From Methylobacterium fujisawaense (GTDB taxonomy: Bacteria > Pseudomonadota > Alphaproteobacteria > Rhizobiales > Beijerinckiaceae): a stretch of DNA of 64,000 bases. Every line of letters begins with the position of its first letter. The first letter of the stretch is position 1. Below the pieces are notes generated by a model that worked only from the letters and a program-made list of their open reading frames with translations, had not been told where the DNA came from and searched no databases. The position numbers and the translations under genes were made by a program. The stretch is taken from the NCBI RefSeq assembly GCF_014138435.1, contig NZ_JACJIM010000005.1, forward strand, positions 310,001 through 374,000. Reading direction: 5' to 3'. This document shows positions 46,919 to 56,065 of the stretch, piece by piece.

Positions 46919-47431
46919 TCAGCGCCCTGTGTATCCCATCACCGCCGCAGCCGACTTCAGACGCGCGAAGGCGTCGGCGTAGCGCTCGCGCAGGAAGGCG
47001 GCATCGGGCGGTATCCGGGAGGGACGAAGATTGTCCTCCGTATCGGACATCTTGATCAGCAATGCCGCGAGATCACCCGATGCGATCAGGGCCGCAATCC
47101 GTTCCGAATAGGCGATCCGGCTGGCGGGCTTCGTGAGAAGCGTGACCGTTCTGATAATATCCGCCTCGAAACCGGCCGCCTGAAGATCTGTCGTCGTGCG
47201 TGACGTGTCCTCCAGCACATCGTGCAGGAGCGCCGCCTGCATCACTCGCATCGGGTCAATGTCGAGTCCGTCGCTGAGTCGGGCGTGACCGGCTCGGGCC
47301 AGGGCCGCGTTCGCAACGCGCTCCAGGTGCCGCATGCAGGGCTCGCCACACTTGTCGAGCTGACCGGCATGCGCGGTAAGGGCGAAGGTATGGGCATCGA
47401 AGATCGTCGGCACGCTGCCCTCTTGCGGCAT
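46919..47431 (-). CDS. HD-domain protein resembling small ppGpp hydrolases (RelA/SpoT hydrolase-type)
   Basis: 170 residues made of just the HD_4 hydrolase domain. The family pattern is visible: AHAGQLDKCGEPCMRH, then ALLHDVLEDT (His70-Asp71 and the ED pair) and KMSDTEDNL near residue 130. In SpoT/Rel proteins these residues bind manganese and remove pyrophosphate from ppGpp. No synthetase, TGS or ACT domain is present, so it may be a small alarmone hydrolase. Substrate specificity (ppGpp, pApp or another nucleotide) is not proven. Confidence 0.82.
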   Translation of the reverse strand: MPQEGSVPTIFDAHTFALTAHAGQLDKCGEPCMRHLERVANAALARAGHARLSDGLDIDPMRVMQAALLHDVLEDTSRTTTDLQAAGFEADIIRTVTLLTKPASRIAYSERIAALIASGDLAALLIKMSDTEDNLRPSRIPPDAAFLRERYADAFARLKSAAAVMGYTGR

Positions 47432-47702
47432 CCACCGGACCGGATTGCCGTCGCTCCGGCTCCCAGCTCCGTGAAGTCCTCAACGCGCTGGGGTGTTCCC
47501 GACCGGCCCGCGTCAAAGAAGGCCGCGTCTTACCCGGGCCGTCGAAGCCGAGACGGTGCTGGTCCGGAAAATATCACGGATGCGCAGTCTTCGCGCGTCG
47601 GCCGAAAGTTATGACCGTTTGGACTATTGCCCAGCTCCTCGGAACTCGCCATCTCTTGTCTCTGTTCGGACAAGCGGCGAGTCGCACTTCAGGATTGAGC
47701 CC

Positions 47703-48005
47703 ATGGCGTCCGTGACACTGGAGAAGCCGCTCGATGTCGGTGGGCCGCTCAGCCGGCGCGCCGCGGCCCTGGCCAACGTCCGATGGTTCCGTGCCCTGGC
47801 ATGGCGGGCCCTTCGCGATGGAGGCCCGCGCGCCGAGTTGCGCGCCGCCAACGCACGGGCCGCCGCCCGGATCGTGCTGCGTCAGGCCAAACGCGACGCT
47901 TTGGTCGCCTGCTTGGCGCGTCAGGCTCTGGAAAGCCCCGGTGGACCGCTTCACCGAGCGCCTGATCGCCCCTCCCAGGGCGACACCGTCGCACCGTTGC
48001 GATAG
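47703..48005 (+). CDS. Small basic helical protein, paralogue of the gene at 63072
   Basis: 100 residues from the ATG at 47703 (AGGATTGAG upstream). Residues 19-70 (RRAAALANVRWFRALAWRAL and following) align with residues of the 63072-63305 product (RRATAIANANWFRARACQAL), about half identical by eye over some 50 residues. The pattern N-x-x-W-F-R-A plus Arg/Ala-rich helices suggests a small helical, possibly nucleic-acid or membrane-associated protein. The last 30 residues are less regular. No named family is recognised. Confidence 0.65.
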   Translation: MASVTLEKPLDVGGPLSRRAAALANVRWFRALAWRALRDGGPRAELRAANARAAARIVLRQAKRDALVACLARQALESPGGPLHRAPDRPSQGDTVAPLR

Positions 48006-48176
48006 CCTGTCATTCCGCCTCGTGCGGTCGGGACAGGAAGCACTGTCGTCGATCGTGTCATGGCGGCCCGGCGCTGCGTTATGCCTCGGCCGCCACGACG
48101 GGTCCCGCGATCGTTCCACCGCGAGACCCGAATGGTCGGCCGGGCGCTCTGCCCGGCCTCGTCTGAGATCTGGATC

Positions 48177-48575
48177 TCAGCGCTTGAACTTGCCGTCGTA
48201 CTTGAATTCCGGCGCAGCCTTGAGCTGATCCTTGGAGGCTCCGATGACGGCCTTCCACTTCTTCGCGTTGGCGTCGTAGCCGATGGCGATCGAGCTCGGC
48301 GAAACCGCCACGTAGTGCTCGCCCATGCCGAGGAAGCCGCCCACCGAGACGATGTAGCCGACAAGCTTGTCGTGATTGATGGCCAGATCCTTGATCTCGC
48401 CCACCGTGTTGTTCTGCGCGTCGGTGACGTTAAGACCGATCAGGTTGTAGCTGAGCACGGCGTCCTGCGGGACAGCCTCGAATTTCGGCGCCACCGTCGC
48501 GGGCGCCTCGTTGGCGGCGAAGGCGGGACCGGCGAGGGTGGCGGCGGCGAGGGCTGTAAGGACGAGGCGGCGCAT
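48177..48575 (-). CDS. Exported PRC-barrel domain protein
   Basis: 132 residues with a signal peptide (1-20, cleaved at AFA-AN) and a PRC-barrel domain (about 38-120: LSYNLIGLNVTDAQNNTVGE, INHDKLVGYIVSVGGFLGMG, VAVSPSSI). Periplasmic PRC-barrel proteins of this type are common in Rhizobiales and their role is poorly known, perhaps envelope stress or ligand binding. The ATG at 48575 has GGAG upstream. Confidence 0.88.
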   Translation of the reverse strand: MRRLVLTALAAATLAGPAFAANEAPATVAPKFEAVPQDAVLSYNLIGLNVTDAQNNTVGEIKDLAINHDKLVGYIVSVGGFLGMGEHYVAVSPSSIAIGYDANAKKWKAVIGASKDQLKAAPEFKYDGKFKR

Positions 48576-48851
48576 GAATAACTCCAGTGTCCCGGTATGG
48601 GTGGCTGGAAATGGACGATGACGCCGCATCGTTCCGCCCCCGCACGGAAATGTTAATGCGCGGAACATGGAGCCCTCGCGAGGTGCCCGCGCGGTCCGCG
48701 GGCACCTGGTCGTGAGTCGCCCGTCGAACCCCTTGCGCAACTGTACTGACGCGTGACCGGGACAGAATGCCCGGCGGCGGCGGGATCGTTCCTGGCCCAC
48801 CGGTGCCCGTCGCGGCAAGCGAAGGCCGACGTGAGTTTGCGGGAGACATGC

Positions 48852-49739
48852 ATGGCAGACGCCTCGCTCGATCGGGCGCGGAGGTCGGCACCGGGCGCCT
48901 GGATGGATGGTCTTGTCGGGATCACCATCTTCAGCGCCTCGCTGGTCGCGACCCGGCTCGCCCTGACCGGCATGGACGCCCTGTTCCTCAGTGCGGCACG
49001 GGCGGCGCTCGCCGGCCTCGCCGGTGCGGCGGCCCTTCTGGCCCTGCGCCAAGCGCGCCCGCGCCGGGCCGACGTTCCGGCGCTCGCCATCGTGGCCGCG
49101 GGGGTCGTGGTCGGGTTTCCGCTGCTTACCGCCCTGGCCTTGCAGACCGTCGGTGCCGCGCATGGAACGGTGTTCCTCGGCCTGCTGCCCCTGGTCACCG
49201 CGCTGTTCGGTGCGCTGCGCTCGGGCGAACGGCCATCGCCCGTCTTCTGGTTGTTTTCGCTCACCGGTGCGCTCGTCACGGTCGCCTTCGCCGCGCGCGG
49301 CCTCGATGGACCGCCCGGCCCCGGGGATGGTTTCATGCTCGCGGCGATCGTGCTCTGCGGGCTCGGCTACGCCGAAGGCGGCGTCCTGGCGCGCCGGCTC
49401 GGCGGATGGCAGGTGATCGCCTGGGCCACGGTCCTGTCTCTGCCGGTGAGCGTGCCGCTGGCCCTGGCGCTCTGTCCGGCCGAGCCCGGCGCGATCCCGC
49501 TGCCGGCCTGGGCGGGCCTTGCCTACGTGGCGCTGTTCAGCATGCTGATCGGCTTCGTGTTCTGGTATCGGGCCCTGGCGCGCGGTGGCATCGCGGCGGT
49601 CGGCCAGCTCCAGTTGCTGCAGCCGTTCCTGGGCCTCGGCGTCGCCGCGCTGGTCCTCGGCGAGCGGATCGAGCCCGCCATGATCGGCGCCGCTCTGGCC
49701 GTGGCCGCCTGCGTAGCCCTGGCCCGGCGCTTCGCCTGA
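48852..49739 (+). CDS. EamA/DMT-family transporter
   Basis: 295 residues with ten predicted membrane helices in two EamA repeats (about 18-140 and 155-290), for example FLGLLPLVTALFGALRSGE and GQLQLLQPFLGLGVAALVLGE. Family members export amino acids or other metabolites. The ATG at 48852 follows GGGAG. It is convergent with the exported protein gene at 49757 (17 bases apart). Confidence 0.9.
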   Translation: MADASLDRARRSAPGAWMDGLVGITIFSASLVATRLALTGMDALFLSAARAALAGLAGAAALLALRQARPRRADVPALAIVAAGVVVGFPLLTALALQTVGAAHGTVFLGLLPLVTALFGALRSGERPSPVFWLFSLTGALVTVAFAARGLDGPPGPGDGFMLAAIVLCGLGYAEGGVLARRLGGWQVIAWATVLSLPVSVPLALALCPAEPGAIPLPAWAGLAYVALFSMLIGFVFWYRALARGGIAAVGQLQLLQPFLGLGVAALVLGERIEPAMIGAALAVAACVALARRFA

Positions 49740-49756
49740 AAGCCGATCCGGCGCTC

Positions 49757-50674
49757 TCAGCCCGACTTGGCCACGACCTCGATGTCGCGGTCGAGGCCGC
49801 TCTCGACCTTGAATTCCCGCGTGTAGACCTGCCCGTCATGGCGCGCGATCAGGACGTAATCGCCCTCGGCGAGGGTCACCTGCGGGAACGCCCCGATGGC
49901 CTCGCGGATCGTGTCGCCGCCGGGGGTGAGAACCGAGAAGGCGGTGCCCGCGAAGGCCTCGGCCCCGGGAGCGGCCACGAGTTTCAGCGTGACGGTGGCG
50001 GCGCGGTGGTTGAGGGTCGCCTCCGTCACCTTGCCGTTCTCGACCCGGAGGTCTGCGCGCTGAATCGCGTTCGACTCCCCATAGGTCGAGACCACGTGAT
50101 ACGTGCCCTCGGGCAGGCGCAGCAATTCGCCGGTCTTGATCCCGGAGCGGACGAGGCGGCCCTCGGAATTGGTCCCCACCGGCACGAAGACCGAGAACAT
50201 CACTTGGCCGGGCGGGATCTTCTGGTCACCCACGGCGCCCGCAAGCTTCAGTGCGCCGGCTGCCACCCGCAGCGTATCGGTGGTCGGCTGGCCACCCATC
50301 ACGAGCCGCTTCGAGGCGCTGGCGAAACCGTAGGTCACGGTCGCCACATAGGTGCCCGGGGCGAGGTTGAAATGCGGCTCCGCCTCGTTGGAACGGGCGA
50401 CAATCGCGGGGCGGGTGCCGTCGCCCCGGTCCTCGTAGATGCGCCATGCCAGCCCCTGGCGCAGGGGTGTGCCCGGCCCGGACAGAAGCGCCGACAGGGA
50501 CAGCTGCGCCTCCGGCTCGGCCGCCGGCAGGGATGGCGGCAGGTTCGGCGTGGTGATCGACGGCGAGGGGAGGGCGCCGCCGAGCCGGTTCTGGAACGGG
50601 TCCTGCTGGGCGGATGCGGGCAGCAGGCCGGCAGCGAGAATCGCCAGCGCCGTCGCGGCAAGCCTCATGCGCAT
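49757..50674 (-). CDS. Exported beta-rich protein of unknown function (305 aa)
   Basis: A signal peptide (about 1-22, ending ASA-QQ) is followed by a proline-rich linker (about 35-56). The remainder is apparently repeated carboxypeptidase-regulatory/transthyretin-like beta-sandwich units: GTYVATVTYG near 107, EGTYHVVSTYGE near 189 and EGDYVLIARHDGQVYTREF near 270. The recurring (E/P)GxYxxxxxxG pattern suggests three related domains. Function is unknown; a periplasmic adhesion or scaffolding role is possible. It is divergent from the nitroreductase gene. Confidence 0.75.
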   Translation of the reverse strand: MRMRLAATALAILAAGLLPASAQQDPFQNRLGGALPSPSITTPNLPPSLPAAEPEAQLSLSALLSGPGTPLRQGLAWRIYEDRGDGTRPAIVARSNEAEPHFNLAPGTYVATVTYGFASASKRLVMGGQPTTDTLRVAAGALKLAGAVGDQKIPPGQVMFSVFVPVGTNSEGRLVRSGIKTGELLRLPEGTYHVVSTYGESNAIQRADLRVENGKVTEATLNHRAATVTLKLVAAPGAEAFAGTAFSVLTPGGDTIREAIGAFPQVTLAEGDYVLIARHDGQVYTREFKVESGLDRDIEVVAKSG

Positions 50675-50827
50675 CGGTCGGCCTCTCTCAACCCTTCGCC
50701 CCAGCTCGGACGCCGGATCGTCCGGGGCTGCCTGTGCCTCCGGACCATGGCGGTGGCAAGGCCGCACTTCCACCGGAGGCCCGCGCATGCCACATCCCCC
50801 ACGGGACGCGATACCGGGACGGAGCGC

Positions 50828-51391
50828 ATGACCGCCACCCTCGATCTCCTGAAGACCCGACGTTCGGTGCCGCCGCCGCTGCTGGACGAGCCGGGCCCGG
50901 ATCGCGCGCAGCTGGAGGCAATCCTGACCGCGGCCTCCCGCGTGCCCGACCACGGCAAGCTCGCGCCCTGGCGCTTCATCGTGATCGGCGGGGAGGCGCG
51001 GTCGCGGGCGGGCGAGATCATTGCGTCGACCTTCGCGGCGGACAATCCGGACGCCTCGCCGGATCGGCTCGCGCAGGAGCGGGCGCGCCTGACCCACGCG
51101 CCGGTGGTCGTCGCGGTGGTCTCGCGAGCCGGGCCGCATGTGAAGATCCCGGAATGGGAGCAGGTGCTCTCCGCCGGTGCCGCCACCATGAACCTCGTGA
51201 TCGCGGCGAATGCCGCCGGTTTCGCGACCTCCTGGCTGACGGAATGGTTCGCCTACGACCGTCGCGTCCTCGACGCACTGGGCTTGGCGCCGGCGGAGAA
51301 ACTGGCGGGCTTCGTCCATATCGGCCGGGCGCGCGAGGTGCCCTCCGACCGGCCGCGGCCGGCGCTCGACGACATCGTCACCTACCTCTGA
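50828..51391 (+). CDS. Nitroreductase-family FMN oxidoreductase
   Basis: 187 residues of the YdjA/NfnB class: RRSVPPPLLDEPGP with an FMN-phosphate-binding Arg pair, ASRVPDHGKLAPWRFIVI, an FMN-binding AAGFATSWLTEW segment and GFVHIGRAREVPSDRPRP at the C-terminus. It would reduce nitro-aromatics, quinones or similar acceptors with NAD(P)H. The ATG at 50828 has GGAG upstream. A flavin-reductase-like gene starts 12 bases after the stop, so the two are one operon. Confidence 0.9.
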   Translation: MTATLDLLKTRRSVPPPLLDEPGPDRAQLEAILTAASRVPDHGKLAPWRFIVIGGEARSRAGEIIASTFAADNPDASPDRLAQERARLTHAPVVVAVVSRAGPHVKIPEWEQVLSAGAATMNLVIAANAAGFATSWLTEWFAYDRRVLDALGLAPAEKLAGFVHIGRAREVPSDRPRPALDDIVTYL

Positions 51392-51402
51392 AGGGACCGG
51401 CC

Positions 51403-52032
51403 GTGCATTACGATCTCGCGCTGCCTCGGGAGGCGCGCGCCCTCCCGCACAATCCGCTCAAGGCCATCGTCGCGCCCCGGCCGATCGGCTGGATCAGCGC
51501 CATGAACCGTGCGGGCGCGGTGAACCTCGCGCCCTACTCGTTCTTCAACGCCGTGGCCGACAACATGGTCGCGTTCTCCTCCACGGGCCGCAAGGACGCG
51601 ATGACCTTCGCCGAGGAGGGGCAGGAATTCGTCTGCAGTCTCGCGACCTGGGATCTGCGCGACGGGATGAACGATTCCTCGGCGCCGCTGCCGCGCGGAA
51701 CGAGCGAGTTCGCCTTCGCCAAGCTGGAGACCGCGCCCTCGCACAAGGTTCGCCCACCGCGGGTGGCCGCCTCGCCGGCGGCGTTGGAATGCCGCTGGTT
51801 GCAGACCGTGCCGCTGGTCCCCCTCGAGGGCGGCGAGGCCGAGAATTTCCTGGTGATCGGCCAAGTCGTGTCGATCTATATCGATCCACGCTACGTGGTC
51901 GACGGCATGGTCGATACCGCGGCGATGCATCCGATCATGCGTGGCGGATACTTCGACTACTTTCACGTCACGGCCGACACCCGGTTCCAGATGCGCCGGC
52001 CGAAGGGCGCCGGGGAGTTCACCGGGTCCTGA
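51403..52032 (+). CDS. Flavin reductase-like domain protein
   Basis: 209 residues of the flavin reductase/DIM6-NTAB family: the N-terminal PLKAIVAPRPIGWISAMN and NLAPYSFFNAVADN motifs bind FMN, followed by ATWDLRDGMNDSSAP. Members supply reduced flavin or act as FMN-binding oxidoreductases. The start is GTG at 51403 with AAGGGA upstream. Tight linkage to the nitroreductase suggests a joint role in reducing xenobiotics, which is an inference. Confidence 0.87.
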   Translation: MHYDLALPREARALPHNPLKAIVAPRPIGWISAMNRAGAVNLAPYSFFNAVADNMVAFSSTGRKDAMTFAEEGQEFVCSLATWDLRDGMNDSSAPLPRGTSEFAFAKLETAPSHKVRPPRVAASPAALECRWLQTVPLVPLEGGEAENFLVIGQVVSIYIDPRYVVDGMVDTAAMHPIMRGGYFDYFHVTADTRFQMRRPKGAGEFTGS

Positions 52033-52121
52033 AACAGGATCGGGCCGCGCACCGTCGATTGAGGACTTGTTTACCATAGCGGGCGCAGGTTCGGACGGTC
52101 CCCACTCCCGTGCGCGCCCGG

Positions 52122-53207
52122 ATGTTCCTGTTCACCACGCCGTCGAGCCCACCGGAGAGCCCGCCGCCCCAGGCGCGGTCCCTGCCGGCCGCGCCCGCCT
52201 CGGGTCCGGTCGTCCAGGCGATCCGTGACGGAGCGACGGCGAGCGGCGTCGGCTTCGACTATCTCCTCGCCACGGCGCGGCGTGAATCGGCCCTCGATCC
52301 CGCCGCCAAGGCGGGGACCTCCTCTGCCACCGGGCTGTTCCAGTTCATCGAGCAAACCTGGCTCGGCGTGATGAAGAATGCCGGGCCGCGGCTCGGTCTG
52401 CAGGCCCAGGCCGAAGCCATCACCCGACAGTCGGACGGCACCTATACGGTCCCCGACGCGAGCCAGCGGCAGGCGATCCTCGACCTGCGCCGCGATCCCA
52501 AGATCTCCGCCACGCTGGCCGGCGCCCTGACCCAGCAGAATGCGGACGCCCTGACGAGCGCCCTCGGCCGCGAGCCGACCGCGGGCGACCTCTATGCGGC
52601 GCATGTGCTGGGCGCGAAGGGTGCCGCGGCCCTGATCTCGACGGCCCGCGCCTTCCCGGAGCGCGCCGCCGCCCTCGACCTGCCGGAGGCGGCCGCCGCG
52701 AACCGGGCTCTGTTCTACGACCGCGCCGGAAGGCCGCGTAGCGCTGCCGAACTGTATGCCAGCCTCTCGGCGGCCGCACAGGGCGCGGCCGCCACCGACC
52801 TCACCGGCCTGCGCCAGGATAATCCCGCCGCGCCGCAGGCCGTGTCGGCCTATGCCAGTGCAGCGACCGCGTTCGGTGGGAGCTCGGATCTGCGCAGCCT
52901 GTTCCAGACGGACCAGCGCGGTGCGGCGTCGGATGCCGCGGCGCGGCTCTGGCAGTCCCGCAACTCCGCCGCGCCGACGCAGCACCCGGCGCCGACCTAC
53001 TTCCCGCGCTCCGATTCGGAGCCGCCGTCGCGCGTCGCCGACGCGGAGCCTGCCGTCACGGGCGCACTTCCCGAGCCGGCGGCGACGCCCGCGGGCGCAC
53101 CTCTTCTCAATCCGCCGCTGCCGCCCCGCCGACCCGCGGACCTTGCGGTCGCAGTGCCCATGCCCGGCGACAGGACCAGCCTGTTCGCCCCCCGGAGCGG
53201 TCGATGA
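52122..53207 (+). CDS. Lytic transglycosylase-like (SLT) protein
   Basis: About 361 residues. The SLT fold is marked by YLLATARRESALDPAAKA (catalytic Glu) and SSATGLFQFIEQTWL, then a second half with AAHVLGAKGAAALI typical of the same domain. The C-terminal third is Pro/Ala-rich and ends ...APRSGR. No signal peptide is obvious, so the route to the periplasm is unclear. The start is ambiguous (GTG 52110 or ATG 52122) with weak ribosome sites. The stop overlaps the DUF2336 start by four bases. Confidence 0.85.
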   Translation: MFLFTTPSSPPESPPPQARSLPAAPASGPVVQAIRDGATASGVGFDYLLATARRESALDPAAKAGTSSATGLFQFIEQTWLGVMKNAGPRLGLQAQAEAITRQSDGTYTVPDASQRQAILDLRRDPKISATLAGALTQQNADALTSALGREPTAGDLYAAHVLGAKGAAALISTARAFPERAAALDLPEAAAANRALFYDRAGRPRSAAELYASLSAAAQGAAATDLTGLRQDNPAAPQAVSAYASAATAFGGSSDLRSLFQTDQRGAASDAAARLWQSRNSAAPTQHPAPTYFPRSDSEPPSRVADAEPAVTGALPEPAATPAGAPLLNPPLPPRRPADLAVAVPMPGDRTSLFAPRSGR

Positions 53208-54712
53208 TCATCCGCGACTTCCTGGCCTGGACGCAGAATGCTTCGGCCGGAGGCCGGGCCGAGGCGACCGCGTCTCTGGCGCGGGCCTACCTGTACGGGG
53301 ATCTCAACGCCGACGAGGCCTGGGAGGCCAAGACGGCGCTGCTCGCGCTCTTGGACGATCCATCGCCGCTGGTACGCCGGGCGCTCGCCGAGACCTGCGC
53401 GGCCTCGGCACGGGCCCCGCGTCCCCTCGTGGTCGCCCTCTCCTGCGATGTGCCGGAGGTGGCGCGGCTGGTCCTGGCCCGATCCCCGGTCCTCACCGAT
53501 GCCGATCTCGTGGATGCCGCGGCCCTCGGCGATGAGGCGACCCGCGCGGTGATCGCCGCCCGGCACCACCTGTCGCACGCGGTCTCGGGCGCCCTGGCCG
53601 AGATCGGCGAGACGGACACGCTGGTCGTTCTGGCGGCCAATCCGACGGCGAAGATCACCGCCGGCCGGTTGCTGCGCATGATCGAGCGGCGGGGAGACGA
53701 GGCGTCCCTGCGCGAGGCGCTGCTTGCCCGGGCCGACCTGCCGCCCGAGGTGCGCCATGCCCTCGGGATCGCGGTAGCACAGGCTCTCTCAGGGTTCGTC
53801 ACGGACCGGGGCTGGCTCAGCGCCGAGCGTTGCGGCCGGATGAGCCGCGAGGCCGGCGAGCGCGTGGCCCTCGAGGCCTGCGAAGGACGGGGTGCGGCTG
53901 CGGTGTCGCGCCTCGTGACCCATCTGCGCACGACCCGGCAGCTGACGGCAGGGCTCGTTCTCCGAGCCGTGCTCTCCGGCCGGATCGACTTCGCCCTGGC
54001 CGCCCTGGCCGACCTCTCGGGTCAGGATCATGCCGCGATCGTCCGGGCCATGCGCGACCCGCGCCAGTTCGCGGACCTGCATGCCAGAGCCGGCCTTCCC
54101 GAACCGCTCCTGCCGGCGATGCAGGCGGCGCTCTCCGCCTGGCAGGACCTCGCCGACCGGGCGCTCCCCGCCCGGGGAACCGGTCTGTCGCGGCGGATCA
54201 TCGAATGCGCCATCGAGGCCTGCGGCGATCTCTCGGATCCGCACATGCATCCGGTCATCACCCTGCTGACACGCTACGAGGCCGAGGCCGCCCGGGACGA
54301 GGCCCGCGAGGCGGCCCGCACCATTGCCGCACAGGCGCTCGCCCGGGAAACGGCCCGCCGGGAGACCGAAGCCGCCGACGCCGCGTGGCGTGCTGCCTTG
54401 GAAAGCCAGCGCCAGACCGCCTTCGTGGCCGAGGCCGGTCCTGACGAAACCGTCATCGTCACAGCCGTTGCCAACGTGCCGGCTGTGGCCGAGCCGCTCA
54501 ATCCCGTGGGGGCGATCCTCGACGCGTTGCCGGAGCAGATCCTGGCTTGGTACCGCACCGAGGAACTGGACCCGGCCACGCAGGCCGCGACCGATCGGGT
54601 GCTCGACGGCCTCGGTGACAGCCTCCTCGACCATTTCCGCGCCAGCCAGGGTCGCGCCGAGCCGGATTCGGAGGAGGCGACCAGCGATCAGGCTGCGCGC
54701 ATCGCCGCCTGA
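53204..54712 (+). CDS. DUF2336-family protein
   Basis: 502 residues of helical repeat character, matching the alphaproteobacterial DUF2336 pattern: LLALLDDPSPLVRRALAETCA, ARLVLARSPVLTDADLVDAA and further repeated aspartate/alanine helices. The C-terminal part is a charged helix (EAEAARDEAREAARTIAAQA). Function is unknown for the family; repeats suggest a protein-binding scaffold. Translational coupling (ATGA at 53204) to a lytic transglycosylase hints at cell-wall remodelling, for instance at flagellar or pole sites, but that is inference. Confidence 0.86.
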   Translation: MIIRDFLAWTQNASAGGRAEATASLARAYLYGDLNADEAWEAKTALLALLDDPSPLVRRALAETCAASARAPRPLVVALSCDVPEVARLVLARSPVLTDADLVDAAALGDEATRAVIAARHHLSHAVSGALAEIGETDTLVVLAANPTAKITAGRLLRMIERRGDEASLREALLARADLPPEVRHALGIAVAQALSGFVTDRGWLSAERCGRMSREAGERVALEACEGRGAAAVSRLVTHLRTTRQLTAGLVLRAVLSGRIDFALAALADLSGQDHAAIVRAMRDPRQFADLHARAGLPEPLLPAMQAALSAWQDLADRALPARGTGLSRRIIECAIEACGDLSDPHMHPVITLLTRYEAEAARDEAREAARTIAAQALARETARRETEAADAAWRAALESQRQTAFVAEAGPDETVIVTAVANVPAVAEPLNPVGAILDALPEQILAWYRTEELDPATQAATDRVLDGLGDSLLDHFRASQGRAEPDSEEATSDQAARIAA

Positions 54713-54867
54713 TCGGACGACAGGGCCCGGCCTGGCCGTCGCCGCCTCGTCCTGGGCGAGCGCAGCGGCGGGCGGCACCGCTGCGCCTGGATCGCTCCGC
54801 ACGGGAAGAGCTTCAGGACACGGCCGGGATCGCCGGCTTCCGGGGCCGGTCAGGCACGAATCCGCAG

Positions 54868-55059
54868 TCAGGGCACGATCTCGGGCGGCATTCCGCCCGG
54901 GATGCCCAGCGGCTCGTTGGCCGGCGGCACGTCGTCCGGCTCCGAGTCGGGGATGCCCAGGGGCTCCGGCAGCGGGGTTTGCTGCGGCTCCGGTGTTCGC
55001 GCTGGAGATGGCGGCGGGAAGCCGGTGTCAGGATCGCCAGGGTTGCCCGGGTTCGCCAT
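54868..55059 (-). CDS. Small proline-rich protein (63 aa)
   Basis: The ATG at 55059 has GGGAGG upstream. The product is about one-third proline with repeated PLGIP/EPLGIP and acidic residues, and no hydrophobic stretch. Short Pro/Gly-rich proteins of this kind are frequent in Methylobacterium-type genomes. Function unknown. It starts 14 bases after the UspA gene stop on the same strand, so it is likely the second gene of that operon. Confidence 0.65.
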   Translation of the reverse strand: MANPGNPGDPDTGFPPPSPARTPEPQQTPLPEPLGIPDSEPDDVPPANEPLGIPGGMPPEIVP

Positions 55060-55073
55060 CGGCGCACCTCCCG

Positions 55074-55892
55074 TCAGTGGCTCATCAGGCTGCAGACCGA
55101 CGCGTCGGCCAGGAGGTCACGGGTCACGCCGCCGAAGAACCATTCTCGCAGACGGCTGTAGCCGTAGGCCCCGGTCACGATCAGGTCCGCATCGGCCTCG
55201 ACCGCTGCCCTCTGCAGTTCCTCGGCCGCCGTCCAGCCCGATGCCACGACTCGGCGCGGCACCGCATTCACGTCGTGGAGGGCCAAGTACCGGGCGACAT
55301 CCTCGATCTCTGACGCGTCCTCGCCATCGTTGACCCGCACCACCTGGACCGTCTCCGCACGCCTGAGCAACGGCATCGCGTCCCATACGGCCCTGCGGGT
55401 CTGCGGAGAGCTCTTCCACCCGACGACGATGCGCTTCGCCTCCATTCGCTCGACGCCGGGCGGTACGACCAGAACCGGACGGCCCAGCTCCATCAGAACG
55501 TCCCCGAGGTCGACCGCAGCCCCGAGGGACACTCCCTCGTTCTGCGCGTAGCGACCGACGACGACGAGGTCTGCGGCCCGCGCCTGCTGCTCCAGAAAGC
55601 GGACGGGATGGTCGAGATCCGAGCGCCACTCGACGCGGTCGCTGCGGCAGGCGGCCTCCCGGAAGATCTGTTCGAAGCCTGCGAGTCTCGTAAGGGCGGC
55701 TTGGCGGATGTCCTCGATGGCCGAGCCCATGGGCACGGCGGTCTCGCCATAGCCCCGCGGATAATCCGGCACGCATGCGGCCACGCCGACGAGGCGCGTG
55801 CCCAGGCGATGCGCGAGATCCGCCGCGAGTCGTATGCGTTGCGCGGCGTGCAGCCCGTCATCGACCGCGACCATGAGGCTGGCGTACGACAT
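55074..55892 (-). CDS. Tandem UspA-domain universal stress protein
   Basis: 272 residues with two Usp domains (about 1-130 and 140-272). The first starts with LMVAVDDGLHAAQRIRLA. The second has RIVVGWKSSPQTRRAV and ends GAYGYSRLREWFFGGVTRDLL, the typical G-x2-G-x9-G ATP-loop region. It is paralogous to the divergent gene at 56066. The ATG at 55892 follows AGGAT. An FNR/FixK-like site (55957-55970) is centred 72 bases upstream. UspA proteins of this type in Rhizobiales often belong to oxygen-limitation regulons. Confidence 0.9.
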   Translation of the reverse strand: MSYASLMVAVDDGLHAAQRIRLAADLAHRLGTRLVGVAACVPDYPRGYGETAVPMGSAIEDIRQAALTRLAGFEQIFREAACRSDRVEWRSDLDHPVRFLEQQARAADLVVVGRYAQNEGVSLGAAVDLGDVLMELGRPVLVVPPGVERMEAKRIVVGWKSSPQTRRAVWDAMPLLRRAETVQVVRVNDGEDASEIEDVARYLALHDVNAVPRRVVASGWTAAEELQRAAVEADADLIVTGAYGYSRLREWFFGGVTRDLLADASVCSLMSH

Positions 55893-55956
55893 GCGGATAT
55901 CCTGCGACCGGGAGCGGAATACCCACCCACAATGCGGTCGCGGTTTCCGCAGAGCC

Positions 55957-55970
55957 TTGATCCATCTCAA
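55957..55970 (-). promoter_or_regulatory. FNR/FixK-like site for the leftward UspA gene
   Basis: TTGATCCATCTCAA: one mismatch to TTGAT-N4-ATCAA, the palindrome bound by FNR/FixK-type regulators. The centre is 72 bases from the leftward UspA start. Confidence 0.55.
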
Positions 55971-55990
55971 GACCCGGACGACCCAGCATC

Positions 55991-56004
55991 TTGCGCTGGA
56001 TCAA
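55991..56004 (+). promoter_or_regulatory. FNR/FixK-like site for the rightward UspA gene
   Basis: TTGCGCTGGATCAA: the right half-site is perfect and the left half has two mismatches. The centre is 68 bases from the rightward UspA start, mirroring the other site in this divergent promoter. Confidence 0.5.
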
Positions 56005-56065
56005 GGCGGCTACGCGCCTTCTGGGCCACCCGTCGTGTCTCGCTTTCGGCACGGGAAGGGGCGCC

